DNA of 64,000 nt from a virus: positions 1-64,000 of the IMG/VR virus record IMGVR_UViG_3300024354_000016. One strand, 5' to 3'. Made by a program: the position numbers and the translations under genes. Every line of letters begins with the position of its first letter. The first letter of the stretch is position 1. The notes below the pieces were generated by a model. That model was not told the DNA's origin and searched no databases. It was given only the letters and a program-made list of their open reading frames with translations. Shown here piece by piece: positions 15,954 through 25,553 of the stretch.

Positions 15954-18900
15954 ATGAAAGCATATCTCTATCTAGACACCGAGACAACAGGTCTTAGTTC
16001 GTCGACTAATGAAATTATTCAGTTGGCTTGCGTGCCGCTGATTGACGGTAAACCTGGCCCTCATTTTAATGAGTTCTGCCAGCCGACGAACTGGAACTCT
16101 ATCGATCAAAAGTCTATCGAGATTCACGGTATCGCCATCGATCAGATGAAGACGTTTCAATCTCCGCACGAGATGCTGGATAAGTTTATTGCCTACGTTA
16201 GCCAGTTCGGCGTAAAGTTCGTCATCGCCGGTTACAACTCTAACTTCGATAAAGCTTTCATAGGTGCACTTTTTGCCCGCAACGGGAGATCAAAAGAGTA
16301 TTCGCGACTGTTCTTAAATGAAGTCCGCGATGTCCACGCCCGCGCAAAAGCTGTCAAGGACAAACTTCAATCTAATAAATTGAAGCTGGTCAACCTTGCT
16401 GAAGAATTTGGTATTGAGATCAAGGCCCACGACGCTTTAAGCGATATCCAGGCGACAATAGAAGTCGATCGGCGGCTTTCCGCCATAATTGGCGAAGACT
16501 TTGAAGAAGTGTCTATAAAAGACGATAGGTTTGATCTCCAGCTGCCTGAGCTGCCTCAGCTTCATATTCATTCTGAATACAGCAATACCGATTCTGTAAC
16601 CTCAGTTGAGGAATGGGTTTACTGGGCCGCATCTAAAGGAGTAAAGGCCGTTGCTTTTCCAGACCACAACTGGGCAGCTTCGCTATATAAAGCGACCAAT
16701 ATTAAATCAGTATTAGAGAAAGTTAATAAGGCGCATAAACTTTCGCTTACTGAAAATGACATAAAGATCGTTCCTGCCATAAGTCTAAATGTCATAGACC
16801 CCACTAATGGTTTAGAGCAACCATTTAGGTTGAATGCTTGGGCAATATCTAACACCGGTTATCGCAGTTTACTTAAACTGGCGTCAATGGGCTGGGATTC
16901 GGCGATTGATGATTCGGGCGTGACCACGTCAATAATCAAAATTGAAGACGTCATTGATCACCAGGAAGGGGTAGTGTTTGGCACAGGATGCGAAAAAGGG
17001 CTGGTTGGCACTCTACTTCTTTGTGCGAACGACAAGAAAGTTGAAGCTTCAAAGCTCGCTAAGATTATCGGACACCTTGATAGAGTCGTATTGGAATTAC
17101 TGCCTTTCGACGTCGTTAAGTACTTCGACAAAGGCATTGGCTTTAGGAACTTTCAAAAAAGCAAATCCATCCCAGACGGAAACCTAACCAAAGCAATCAA
17201 CTCCTTGATTATGGATGCAGTTGATTCTTACGGCTGCAAATTCATAATTTCGACAGCAGCGCACTTTATAGACCCCGACGACAAAGTCTTTCAGGATGTC
17301 GTCTCCAAATCATCATTTAAAGATAAGCGGTTCTTCTACGACACACGGTACCAAAGATCACTCAATGAGTGTTTTGCGATCCTCAAGAGACATCTTGGTG
17401 ACAGGTTTTCCGTAGACCACATTGATATCGCCCGAGCAACCGCAGAAGACATGGTTGAAGCATCGACCGCCGTAGTGGTAAAGCACGACTACCATTTGCC
17501 AAAAATCCAAATACCGGATTCTATTGTTGAAAATACTTCTGACTACGACAAGCAGCTGTATTTGTTACTGATGGCTAAAATCAAAGAGTACGGCAGGTGG
17601 TCAAATGATCCGGAATATGTAGCCCGCTTTAAGAAAGAATTAGACGTAATCTGGAAGAATTCCAAGCTCAATTTTATCCCGTACTTCTTGATGTACGAGG
17701 ATATTTGCGCGTACGCTAGATCTCAAGGCATCCTGCAGAACCTTGCTCGTGGATCTGCTGGCGGCTGCCTAATCTCCTACTACCTAAAGATCATCCACAT
17801 TGATCCAATCAAAGAGCACCTACCATTCGAGCGCTTTCTTAGCCACGCTCGTATCAATGCTGGATCATTTCCAGATATAGACCTTGACCTTGGGCAGCGC
17901 GGTCCAGTTCTTAAGTATTTGGCAGATAAATATAAAGCCGGTTTCGCGCAGATTGGAACCTTTCAGCGGTTTAAAACCAAGAATGCTATCAAAGACGCCA
18001 TGTTTGCTGTGTTTGGTCGCAATCGCGCTGACAAAGAGATCATGGATGTGTGCGACACAATACCTGATTCTCCGCAGGGGTTGGATGAAGACAAATTCCT
18101 ATATGGCTATACAGATTCTGAGGGTGTCACCCACAAAGGCCATTTGGAACAAAATGAGACACTGCAGATATTCTTTAAGCAGTACCCAGAGATCGAGCAA
18201 ATCACTAAGAAGCTCATTGGGCTACCTAAGGGTATGGGTAGACACGCATCTGCCTTCGTGATATCAACCCTAGACCTTTCTAGTCAGCGCGTGCCCACAA
18301 TGCTTTTTGATGACCCAGACATCGGCAAGGTCGCGGTTACTCAGTTTGAAGCACCCATGGTAGAAAAATCTGGTCTAGTTAAAGCAGACGTGCTAGGACT
18401 GACAACTGTAAAGACGCTAGAGAGCGTCGTGTCTCTCATCAAGACGCGCAGAGATATAGATCTCTTAGAGGAAGACGATAAGGGTGTTCAGCTCCTTTAC
18501 CGTCTTCCCGAAGACAATAAAGTCTATGAAGACTTCTATAAGCGCAAAACGGACTCATCATTCCAATTTAACACTGACCTTATCAAGGGGTATATTCAGA
18601 AGTTTGCGCCAATTAGGCGCCAAGATTTGTCTGACCTCACGGCGCTCTGCAGACCAGGTGCGCTAGACGTCGAGTTTACGCCGGGCGTTTCTGCAACTCA
18701 GTTTTATATTGATGTGAGGAATGGGGATAAGGAGCCAGAATATATCCACCCTGACCTAGCTGATGTTCTGGCTGAGACAAATGGTGTGGTTGTGTACCAA
18801 GAACAGCTGATGTCGATCTTAGTTCAATTTTGCGGTTACTCTTTGGAAGAATCCGATCAAATACGATCTGCGATCGCTAAGAAGAAACGCGACGTAATGC

Positions 18901-19997
18901 TTAAGACATTTGATCGCATTAGGTCAGAGACCATGAGCAAAGGTTGGACTATTGAGCAGGCAAACAAACTGTGTGATGTGGTAACTGCTTATTCTAATTA
19001 CTCTTTCAACCGCAGTCACTCTCGAGCCTATTCTGAACTTGGATACATTACCATGTATCTAAAGCATCATTATCCACTTGAATGGTGGGCCGCAGAACTC
19101 AACAATTCAGAAGAGAACAAAATCCGCCATTACGTCACCATCCTGGGCGATAAGATTACACCGCCGTCTCTCCATGCCCCGGATGATAAGTTTACTATCG
19201 TCGGTGACCGTATTGCTGCTCCACTTTCAGCGGTGAAAGGTCTTGGCCCATCTAGCATTAAGGCGATAATAAAACGAGGCCCCTATTCTTCTGTAGAAGA
19301 CTTTATATCAAAGATGTCAACTGGCGTTAATTCTTCTCATTTCTGGGCTTTACTTAAAGCCGGCGTGTTTGATGAGATGGCTCCAACCGACATCTCGACC
19401 CCAGAGGCGCGGCAGGGATTTATTAAACTCTTCAAGACATTAAAGAAGGTAAAGACTATTCCACCCGAGGTTAATCAGAATTCACCGTTAGATATGTTTC
19501 TTAACCAGCGAGATATCTATAAATGTTTTAATAAAGTATTGCTTGCAGACCCGCTGATAAGGCAGGAGATATCGATCACGTGGCCGTCTATGCGCGAAAC
19601 TCGCAGGAAGGATATTCCTCTTGCATTCGGTTCTGCGCCGACAATACCAGTGATTTCCTCTATTGCTGTCGCGTCGAAACTCATCGACGCGCAGGAGCGC
19701 TCGGAGTCCAACGACAAGATTAAGGTTGCCATGGTCGGACTATTTCAGTCGTCTACGCACCGAAGCGGTATTTCTAAAAAGGGAAAACCGTGGTCAAAAG
19801 TAGACATCGTACTTTCAGACGGTCTGTCCACAATAGAGTGCGCACAGTGGGATCAAAAGCGAGCACTCAGGTATCCTACCAACTCCTTAGTTTACGTCAT
19901 GGGGTATGTAAAAAGAGGTTGGAAAGGTTCACCCTCCATTGAGGTTCTAGAGGTTGAGCGCCTTGTAAAAGTTGATAAAAAATCTTCAAAGGTATAA
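15954..19997 (+). CDS. DNA polymerase III alpha-type subunit fused to DnaQ-like 3'-5' exonuclease
   Basis: A 1347-residue replicative polymerase. Residues 1-180 are a DnaQ-type proofreading exonuclease (LDTETTGL with D8/E10, HDALSD 159-164). Then comes a PHP domain (LHIHSEYSNTDS, about 203-214). The C-family polymerase core has ARGSAGG, the catalytic pair PDIDLD (640-645), ADVLGL with the third Asp, and FNRSHSRAYSELGY, then a helix-hairpin-helix and an OB-like C terminus. It should copy the phage genome without a separate epsilon subunit. SD GAGGG precedes ATG 15954. Such fusions occur in some phages and in PolC, but here the exonuclease is N-terminal rather than inserted in PHP. Confidence 0.95.
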   Translation: MKAYLYLDTETTGLSSSTNEIIQLACVPLIDGKPGPHFNEFCQPTNWNSIDQKSIEIHGIAIDQMKTFQSPHEMLDKFIAYVSQFGVKFVIAGYNSNFDKAFIGALFARNGRSKEYSRLFLNEVRDVHARAKAVKDKLQSNKLKLVNLAEEFGIEIKAHDALSDIQATIEVDRRLSAIIGEDFEEVSIKDDRFDLQLPELPQLHIHSEYSNTDSVTSVEEWVYWAASKGVKAVAFPDHNWAASLYKATNIKSVLEKVNKAHKLSLTENDIKIVPAISLNVIDPTNGLEQPFRLNAWAISNTGYRSLLKLASMGWDSAIDDSGVTTSIIKIEDVIDHQEGVVFGTGCEKGLVGTLLLCANDKKVEASKLAKIIGHLDRVVLELLPFDVVKYFDKGIGFRNFQKSKSIPDGNLTKAINSLIMDAVDSYGCKFIISTAAHFIDPDDKVFQDVVSKSSFKDKRFFYDTRYQRSLNECFAILKRHLGDRFSVDHIDIARATAEDMVEASTAVVVKHDYHLPKIQIPDSIVENTSDYDKQLYLLLMAKIKEYGRWSNDPEYVARFKKELDVIWKNSKLNFIPYFLMYEDICAYARSQGILQNLARGSAGGCLISYYLKIIHIDPIKEHLPFERFLSHARINAGSFPDIDLDLGQRGPVLKYLADKYKAGFAQIGTFQRFKTKNAIKDAMFAVFGRNRADKEIMDVCDTIPDSPQGLDEDKFLYGYTDSEGVTHKGHLEQNETLQIFFKQYPEIEQITKKLIGLPKGMGRHASAFVISTLDLSSQRVPTMLFDDPDIGKVAVTQFEAPMVEKSGLVKADVLGLTTVKTLESVVSLIKTRRDIDLLEEDDKGVQLLYRLPEDNKVYEDFYKRKTDSSFQFNTDLIKGYIQKFAPIRRQDLSDLTALCRPGALDVEFTPGVSATQFYIDVRNGDKEPEYIHPDLADVLAETNGVVVYQEQLMSILVQFCGYSLEESDQIRSAIAKKKRDVMLKTFDRIRSETMSKGWTIEQANKLCDVVTAYSNYSFNRSHSRAYSELGYITMYLKHHYPLEWWAAELNNSEENKIRHYVTILGDKITPPSLHAPDDKFTIVGDRIAAPLSAVKGLGPSSIKAIIKRGPYSSVEDFISKMSTGVNSSHFWALLKAGVFDEMAPTDISTPEARQGFIKLFKTLKKVKTIPPEVNQNSPLDMFLNQRDIYKCFNKVLLADPLIRQEISITWPSMRETRRKDIPLAFGSAPTIPVISSIAVASKLIDAQERSESNDKIKVAMVGLFQSSTHRSGISKKGKPWSKVDIVLSDGLSTIECAQWDQKRALRYPTNSLVYVMGYVKRGWKGSPSIEVLEVERLVKVDKKSSKV

Positions 19998-20026
19998 GAT
20001 ATTTGTTTTAAAGAAAAGGAGACACG

Positions 20027-20788
20027 ATGGATAGCGTATTTGTAATAACGCAAAATCCGCCTCAAAACCTCTCTGATAAAGAGATGGTGTTGTCGCGACC
20101 TTCATTCCTCGATGAAGTTAAAACCTGCGCTCACAGGCGAGGCGGCGCTGCAACAATTGGACCAAATTATCTGCGAGCAATCGCAGAGGAGATCGGTCGC
20201 CGATATGATCGACTATTTAATCCCTATCGCAATGTTGTGCCTCATGACTTTGCAGGCAGGATCTGCGAATCTGATGAAGATGTAGCTCAGACGGTCCATG
20301 AGATGTTTCAGGCTCGATACCCGACTATCTATCAGCGATATTACGAGTCGATTCTGAGATCACGACCGTTTACAACCAAGGTTATTTATTTCTCTGGATC
20401 CCAAGAAGATGCTGCAGTTTTTCAAAAACTAGGCATTAGAGAGATACCTCTTAAAGAGGTTCCAGATCACCTAGGAGAGCCTCGCCCTATTGAAATCAAG
20501 CATGAAGTTAAACCAGTTCAAGTAAAAGAGACCACACTTCAACTAGAAGTTAAAGCCACACCAGCGCCCGAGCCGGAAGTTGAGGCAGAACCCGTGTCGC
20601 CTAATTCAGAAACTCTAGCAGAATTGGCTGCTTTAACAGAACCAGTAGAAGTCGCACCCGTCTCCGAGCCAGAAGCAAAACCACAGCAGCAGACCGCATC
20701 CGTTAAGCATAACCACAAGCATCAACATAAAAATCAAAACCGCCATCAAGCTAGGCCTTCTCAGCCCATCAAAACATCTGATGTATAA
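20027..20788 (+). CDS. hypothetical protein with acidic/Pro linker and His-rich tail
   Basis: 253 residues. The first 150 form a compact domain (RAIAEEIGRRYDRLFNPYRNVV...VHEMFQARYPTIYQRYYE). A Pro/Glu/Val linker follows, then the tail KHNHKHQHKNQNRHQ. SD AAAAGGAG. The His/Lys/Gln tail may bind metal, nucleic acid or protein. It lies between polymerase and ssDNA-binding protein, so a replication accessory is a guess. No family is recognised. Confidence 0.6.
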   Translation: MDSVFVITQNPPQNLSDKEMVLSRPSFLDEVKTCAHRRGGAATIGPNYLRAIAEEIGRRYDRLFNPYRNVVPHDFAGRICESDEDVAQTVHEMFQARYPTIYQRYYESILRSRPFTTKVIYFSGSQEDAAVFQKLGIREIPLKEVPDHLGEPRPIEIKHEVKPVQVKETTLQLEVKATPAPEPEVEAEPVSPNSETLAELAALTEPVEVAPVSEPEAKPQQQTASVKHNHKHQHKNQNRHQARPSQPIKTSDV

Positions 20789-20789
20789 T
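20783..20789 (+). promoter_or_regulatory. promoter -10-like element GTATAAT
   Basis: It overlaps the stop of the His-tail protein and sits 52 nt before the ssDNA-binding protein gene. A TATTGACC sequence follows at about 20811. Confidence 0.45.
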
Positions 20790-20841
20790 ATCGACACCCA
20801 ATATAGGGTATTGACCGCCTATTTAGGCAAAGGAGTAAATT

Positions 20842-21891
20842 ATGGCAAAGTCTAATCTAAGACTCAATCTCGATTCTCTTAAAGAGCGCAAAGAGTGGAA
20901 ACGCCACCCGATCAACCAGGGTGAAAATATCTACCGCGTTCTTCCACCTTTTGGTGAAAATTCAGACGGTTATGCTTACCGTCGTTGGGTTATCGCCTGG
21001 CTCGCAGATCCGCAGACCGGCCGACGTCGCCCATACGCATCTCCGCGCTCATTCGCGACAGATTCTGCGTGTCCGGTTTCTGAGTATGTCTCCCTGGTCG
21101 AGAAGAAAAGGGAAGCGCTTGAGGCATCCCTCAAGAACCGCGGCGCATCACGCGATGAGCTGAAAGAGGCTCTAAAACCTTACGCGGATGTTCTTTGGAC
21201 TATCAAACCCAAAGCTACGTACATCTACAACGCCTGCAACAAAGCAGGTGAAGTAGGACTGCTTGAGTTGAAAAAGACTGCCCATGATGCAATGAAGAAG
21301 CAGATGATGCAGTACGTTACGGATTACGGCCAAGATCCAACCTCGCTAGCTTCTGAGCCAGATGACGCTGGTATCTGGTTTAAAATCCGTCGCGATGGCG
21401 AGGGTACGAACACCGAATATTCCGTGGCTAAAAACCAAACCAAGAAGAAAACATCTGAAGGTATCGTCTGGGTTGACGATAGAGATCCTCTTCCAACCAA
21501 CGTCGTAGACAACTACGACAGCCTGGGATACGATCTTACGACTCTTTACAAGCCTCATTCATATGAGGAACTCAAAGAAGTCCTCATGGCTAATCTTGCA
21601 AACCTTTACGCTCAATACCCCGAGCTCCAAGTCGAAGGTTTCGAGGTTGAAGTTGAGGCGCCTAAGCCTGTTAAAGCGGTAAAGACCGCAAGGGTTGAAG
21701 ACGAGGAAGTTGAAGAATATAAGGCGCCAGTCAAGAAGCCCCTGAATATTCGCTTTGACGATGAGGATGATGAGCAGGAAGTCCCTGCAGTCGCCAAGAC
21801 TAAAAAAGTCGCAGCGCCAGCGAAGAGTGTTAAGCAGCCGTCATCTGACGACGAAATTTTCGCATTCGCAGAGTCACTCCTCGACAATTGA
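20842..21891 (+). CDS. single-stranded DNA-binding protein (gp32-like)
   Basis: The 349-residue protein starts NLRLNLDSLKERKEWKRHPI. An OB-like core has YRVLPPFGE, YRRWVIAWL and FKIRRDGEGTNTEYSV. A long acidic Lys/Glu linker ends in an acidic tip (SSDDEIFAFAESLLDN) typical of gp32/SSB partner-binding tails. The gp32 zinc cluster is not obvious. It coats ssDNA for replication and recombination. The position next to RecA agrees. A strong SD, AAAGGAG, suggests high expression. Confidence 0.85.
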   Translation: MAKSNLRLNLDSLKERKEWKRHPINQGENIYRVLPPFGENSDGYAYRRWVIAWLADPQTGRRRPYASPRSFATDSACPVSEYVSLVEKKREALEASLKNRGASRDELKEALKPYADVLWTIKPKATYIYNACNKAGEVGLLELKKTAHDAMKKQMMQYVTDYGQDPTSLASEPDDAGIWFKIRRDGEGTNTEYSVAKNQTKKKTSEGIVWVDDRDPLPTNVVDNYDSLGYDLTTLYKPHSYEELKEVLMANLANLYAQYPELQVEGFEVEVEAPKPVKAVKTARVEDEEVEEYKAPVKKPLNIRFDDEDDEQEVPAVAKTKKVAAPAKSVKQPSSDDEIFAFAESLLDN

Positions 21892-21899
21892 GGTGAATC

Positions 21900-22370
21900 G
21901 TGAGTCACGATCTTCAGGTCATCGAGTCTAATCTGGACTCGATCGACCTAAAGCATATAGCAGCTTTTTCTCGCAAGCTGAGCGATATTGGCCAAGGCTT
22001 TAACAAGATGATGGCTCCCGTGTATCTGCGGGACTTCATCATCGCCTACGATGTGTCATCCGTGATGCACGCGAAAGCAGTCCAAGCCGAACTCAACGCT
22101 AAGGCAGCTTTGGATACGGCAGAGGCTATCGCGTATCTTGACCGAGCACCGGATTATTTTAAGGTTAAAGGGGAAAAGCCCACGGTTGAGTCGCGTAAGG
22201 CCTATGTTGCCTTAGACCCTGATGTTCAGAGAGCTAAAGATATATACGCGAGAGCTCAAGCTCTATCTTTGCTGTTGAGAAACAAGGTTCAAGAGTTTAG
22301 ATTCGCAATCGATGCCGTCAAAAAGTTGTCAGAAGACGGTTACATGACGCCCTGGGAAGGGATGAAATAA
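21900..22370 (+). CDS. hypothetical helical protein between SSB and RecA
   Basis: 156 residues, mostly helical. It starts at GTG 21900 with GAGGTGA just upstream. It contains AELNAKAALDTAEAIAYLDRA and a C-terminal helix before MTPWEGMK. No family is recognised. The place between SSB and RecA makes a recombination-mediator role attractive but unsupported. Confidence 0.65.
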   Translation: MSHDLQVIESNLDSIDLKHIAAFSRKLSDIGQGFNKMMAPVYLRDFIIAYDVSSVMHAKAVQAELNAKAALDTAEAIAYLDRAPDYFKVKGEKPTVESRKAYVALDPDVQRAKDIYARAQALSLLLRNKVQEFRFAIDAVKKLSEDGYMTPWEGMK

Positions 22371-22381
22371 AGGAAATTGGT

Positions 22382-23482
22382 ATGAGTACTAATAAATGGA
22401 TGTCTAAATTAACATCAGATCTTGGAGTCGCCGCATCTAAACTAAAGATGCAAAGACCTGATCCAATACCATCTTGGAGCCCATCTTTAAACTGGGCAAC
22501 CTGCCAGGGAGGCTTTCTTCCTAGCAAGGTGAATATTCTTTACGGACCAGAGTCATCCGGTAAGTCTATGCTTGCTATGATGGGTCTAATTGAGATGCAG
22601 AGACGAGACCCAGAGGCGCTTGCTATCTGGTTTGACGCCGAATACTCGTTTAATGCGCAGATGTTCACCAAGTTGGGCGGTGATCCGGATCGTCTCGTAG
22701 TCAGAAAATCAAATGATCCGATCAAAATCTTTGATTATATTGGCGGCGAGATGCTTGAATTGATTCAAGATGGCGCACCAATTAAGGCCATTGTGATTGA
22801 TTCAATCAAGGCAATCAGATATCCAAAAGACGTCCGCAAGCAAACCACTGATCAGATTATGGGCGGCAGCGGTTCCCAGTATCTCGGCAGCGCTCTTAAA
22901 CTCGTCATACCTGTAATCGCAGAGCATAAGTTGTTGACTTTCTTTATACAGCAGGTAACTGCGCAAATGGATCCAATGAAGGCTCTCCGCAACCCATACG
23001 TTATCTCTGAGGGTCACGCCCTCAAGCATGCTGCGGATTTGATGCTTGAGATCACCCGCGTCGACTCAAAGAAAGGCGTGATTGAGCACGGTGAGACAAT
23101 TACCGGCGCTGCTGCACAGGTTGGCCATAAAGTTCGTGTTAAGGTCAAGAAGAATCGCATGGGCGCACCCGCCCGCCAGGCCGAGTTTACTTTTCACTAT
23201 GATCTTGGCGTCATCGACACCGGCGGCGAGATATTCGAACTGGCAAAAGCGCTAGGCGTAATCAGGCATCCAGTTAATCCTGAAACCGGTCGCGAAAATC
23301 CACAAATGTGGTGTTTCGGCAATGACGCACCAGTACGCGGCGAGCAGAATATCAAGAACATGGTTGTGGCAGACAAAGATCTCCAAAACCGCATCCTTAG
23401 TGCCTGTTATGAGTATCAGGACGTAAAAGTGGAGACAGATTCTCTTGGTTTTGTTGATGACGGGCTTGAGGAAGCTCTGTGA
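22382..23482 (+). CDS. RecA-family recombinase
   Basis: 366 residues with Walker A GPESSGKS (55-62), catalytic Glu region FDAEYSF (84-90), Walker B AIVIDS (136-141) and an L2-like FIQQVTAQMD. It promotes strand invasion for recombination-dependent replication and repair with the SSB, Rad50/Mre11-like pair and UvsW-like helicase in this window. It lacks the extended E. coli RecA C-terminal domain but ends acidic. SD AAAGGA. Its stop overlaps the next GTG. Confidence 0.93.
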   Translation: MSTNKWMSKLTSDLGVAASKLKMQRPDPIPSWSPSLNWATCQGGFLPSKVNILYGPESSGKSMLAMMGLIEMQRRDPEALAIWFDAEYSFNAQMFTKLGGDPDRLVVRKSNDPIKIFDYIGGEMLELIQDGAPIKAIVIDSIKAIRYPKDVRKQTTDQIMGGSGSQYLGSALKLVIPVIAEHKLLTFFIQQVTAQMDPMKALRNPYVISEGHALKHAADLMLEITRVDSKKGVIEHGETITGAAAQVGHKVRVKVKKNRMGAPARQAEFTFHYDLGVIDTGGEIFELAKALGVIRHPVNPETGRENPQMWCFGNDAPVRGEQNIKNMVVADKDLQNRILSACYEYQDVKVETDSLGFVDDGLEEAL

Positions 23483-23664
23483 GCCCTCACGACAGGGAAA
23501 CCTTGTTTTGGCTGAACGCTGCGCTCATAATGAATGTTATGGACGTGGCGTGTAAGTTGCGCTTATCTGTTGGCAATCCGCGCCAGATTAATAGCGGCAT
23601 ATATGATGCTGTTATTATAGCCGCAACTAGAAAGGCGACGGATCGTGGATCAGATTCAACATAG
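23479..23664 (+). CDS. hypothetical protein, 61 aa
   Basis: GTG 23479 overlaps the recA TGA. The product is a short soluble protein (MSPHDRETLFWLNAALIMNV ... AVIIAATRKATDRG). No domain is recognised. It is supported by coupling to recA and by a following overlapping ORF. Confidence 0.5.
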   Translation: MSPHDRETLFWLNAALIMNVMDVACKLRLSVGNPRQINSGIYDAVIIAATRKATDRGSDST

Positions 23665-23797
23665 CAGACCCTCGATAAGGCTAGTTGTCCTGCGCGGCAT
23701 AACTGTGTTCTTCAAGTTAAAGTTGACTGTTCCGCCAAAGTTATTAGATCCAAGATTGATACGCTGGGCAGAGCGCATGGAGAAATACCGTGTCTAA
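23645..23797 (+). CDS. possible 50-residue basic protein bridging recA and sbcD genes
   Basis: GTG 23645 to TAA 23797 overlaps the 61-residue gene by 20 nt and the SbcD-like gene by 8 nt, filling the gap exactly. The product is basic (RPSIRLVVLRGITVFFKLKL ... WAERMEKYRV). Overlap on both sides fits translational coupling, but no homology can be judged. Confidence 0.45.
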   Translation: MDQIQHSRPSIRLVVLRGITVFFKLKLTVPPKLLDPRLIRWAERMEKYRV

Positions 23798-24767
23798 GAT
23801 TATGTTCATAGGTGACCCACATATCCGTCATACCCATCTCTCCGAGGGTGAGAAGCTTCTTTCTTGGATTGAAAGTGCGGCAGAGGAGCATAAGCCAGAT
23901 CTGATCGTCAATCTCGGCGACACCTTTGACGATCACGCCGTTATACGTGCTGAAGTCTTGTCTCTGGTTAACTCTCATATCCTTCGTGTGGTTGATATGA
24001 AGATACCGATGGTTATGTTGCTCGGTAACCACGATATGTGGAAGCCTAACTGCAGCAAATATCACGCTTTAGAGGTTTTTAGGGATGTTAAGGGCGTAAC
24101 AGTAGTTGATTCAATAATTCAATTAGACGGTGCTACCTACATCCCTTATCTACCCAATCCTCTAGATTGGCCAGATATTAAAACGGATATAGCTGTAACT
24201 CACAACACATTTATAGGCGCTGACTATGGGTTCAAATTTGCAGACGATGGTATACCACTTGTTCAGGTTCAGGGATACACTGTGGTCTCTGGACATATCC
24301 ACAAGAAACAGTCGCTCAATGAGGGACATGTTGTATATCCCGGAACTCCGACGAGTCTCACGGCTTCTGATGCAAACCAGGTCAAAGGAATCTCCTTCTT
24401 AGATACAGATTCTATGTCCTGGACGTTTATTGAGTCACCGTTCCCTATGTGGCGTACCTTAGATTTTGATTTAGCTGAATCTACTTCTTTAGAGCTAAAT
24501 GAAACAGATCGTTGGGTAGTAAAACTAATAGGTCCACGCGCTGAGATCAAAGCTCTACTGGAGTCCGATAAGATTTTAGATTTAAAACGAAGAACTCAAG
24601 TTGTCTTTAAAACTGAATTCACAGACACGATTAAGTCAAATCGCACGCAAATATCTGCGCCTACTATTTACAGTATGGCTGAACAGTACGTAGACAAAAT
24701 TTACTCAGGCGCGATTGATAAATATGAACTTAAGAGTATACTTAAAAGGTACACGGAGCAGCAATGA
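23790..24767 (+). CDS. Mre11/SbcD-like nuclease (T4 gp47-like)
   Basis: The 325-residue metallophosphoesterase has the Mre11 set: GDPHIRH (8-14), GDTFDDH (43-49), GNHD (79-82), VTHNTF and GHIH (about 168). It should pair with the Rad50/SbcC-like ATPase at 10084 to resect double-strand ends. In many phages the two genes are adjacent, but here 12 kb separates them. GTG start 23790. A C-terminal segment of about 100 residues could form the ATPase-binding cap. It overlaps the next gene by 4 nt. Confidence 0.92.
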   Translation: MSKIMFIGDPHIRHTHLSEGEKLLSWIESAAEEHKPDLIVNLGDTFDDHAVIRAEVLSLVNSHILRVVDMKIPMVMLLGNHDMWKPNCSKYHALEVFRDVKGVTVVDSIIQLDGATYIPYLPNPLDWPDIKTDIAVTHNTFIGADYGFKFADDGIPLVQVQGYTVVSGHIHKKQSLNEGHVVYPGTPTSLTASDANQVKGISFLDTDSMSWTFIESPFPMWRTLDFDLAESTSLELNETDRWVVKLIGPRAEIKALLESDKILDLKRRTQVVFKTEFTDTIKSNRTQISAPTIYSMAEQYVDKIYSGAIDKYELKSILKRYTEQQ

Positions 24768-25210
24768 ACACCAACGCCAACGTACACGAGCTGCTAGATC
24801 AGCACAGGTGGCTCCTCAATAACGGTCTGTTTACTGATCAAACTAAAGACAGTTTGTACCTTTATGGGGCCATAATAAATAAAGGTATTACAGCAGTAGA
24901 ATTGTCTGTAGATTCAAACACTAAGCTCATAAAATACACACTCTATGCTGATCTTTCTTTACTAAAAGATTATAATAGATATATTGCGCTTAAAAACACC
25001 GACTCCATACTCGGTATGTGGAAGCTTAAGCGACTTCTTAAGCGCCATGGTAATTTAGAATTTTTAAAGATATTGAACGGTTTTGTAAAAACCTACTGCG
25101 GACCGACTTGGAGTGTCGATCTTGAGTTAAAAGAAAGCTCGGAGTATGAGGATCAAGGACCCACATTTAATGATGATTCAAAGAAAGATCGAGACTCTGT
25201 CCCAAGATGA
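24764..25210 (+). CDS. hypothetical protein downstream of SbcD
   Basis: 148 residues with an acidic C-terminal tail. ATG 24764 overlaps the SbcD stop. The middle (LYLYGAIINKGITAVELSVDS ... YTLYADLSLL) looks alpha/beta and is followed by the basic MWKLKRLLKRHGN. No family is recognised. Confidence 0.55.
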   Translation: MNTNANVHELLDQHRWLLNNGLFTDQTKDSLYLYGAIINKGITAVELSVDSNTKLIKYTLYADLSLLKDYNRYIALKNTDSILGMWKLKRLLKRHGNLEFLKILNGFVKTYCGPTWSVDLELKESSEYEDQGPTFNDDSKKDRDSVPR

Positions 25211-25553
25211 GGACGAGAGACAAGATCTGTGGGTAGCCTATTTGGAAGATCCCTACTTCGACCTGTCGTCTAGATTCATCGAGATTAAGAGCAGGAATGA
25301 CGCCAACGACATCATAATAAGTAATCTTATTAATTACTTACAGTCACCACCAACGTCCGAGATGTTGGAATTATTAGATAATTTTACCGAACTGGAAAGA
25401 TCAGTTATGATCTTGCTTGTTATAGGGTTTACAAAAGAGCAAGTTTCCAAGTATAAGATGATCGAGATGTTACGTCTGCAGCAGATGATAAACAACATCT
25501 CTACCCATCCTATATGGGAGAAAGCGCTTGCTAAAAAAGAGACTGAACGCTGA
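25170..25553 (+). CDS. sigma-factor-like / helix-turn-helix protein (tentative)
   Basis: 127 residues from ATG 25170 (AAGGA 11 nt upstream; ATG 25146 is possible). The start SQDEDERQDLWVAYLED resembles a sigma region 2 entry. The C-terminal FTELERSVMILLVIGFTKEQ with IEMLRLQQMINN has the spacing of a region 4 helix-turn-helix. The protein is very short for a sigma factor, and no -10-melting aromatic set can be defined. It may be a transcription factor for the GTATAAT promoters, or simply a DNA-binding protein before the terminase. Confidence 0.45.
   Translation: MMIQRKIETLSQDEDERQDLWVAYLEDPYFDLSSRFIEIKSRNDANDIIISNLINYLQSPPTSEMLELLDNFTELERSVMILLVIGFTKEQVSKYKMIEMLRLQQMINNISTHPIWEKALAKKETER

Noticed and set aside
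15954-16500. Separate DnaQ exonuclease gene
   Set aside because: The frame runs without a stop from the exonuclease into PHP and polymerase, so it is one fusion protein.
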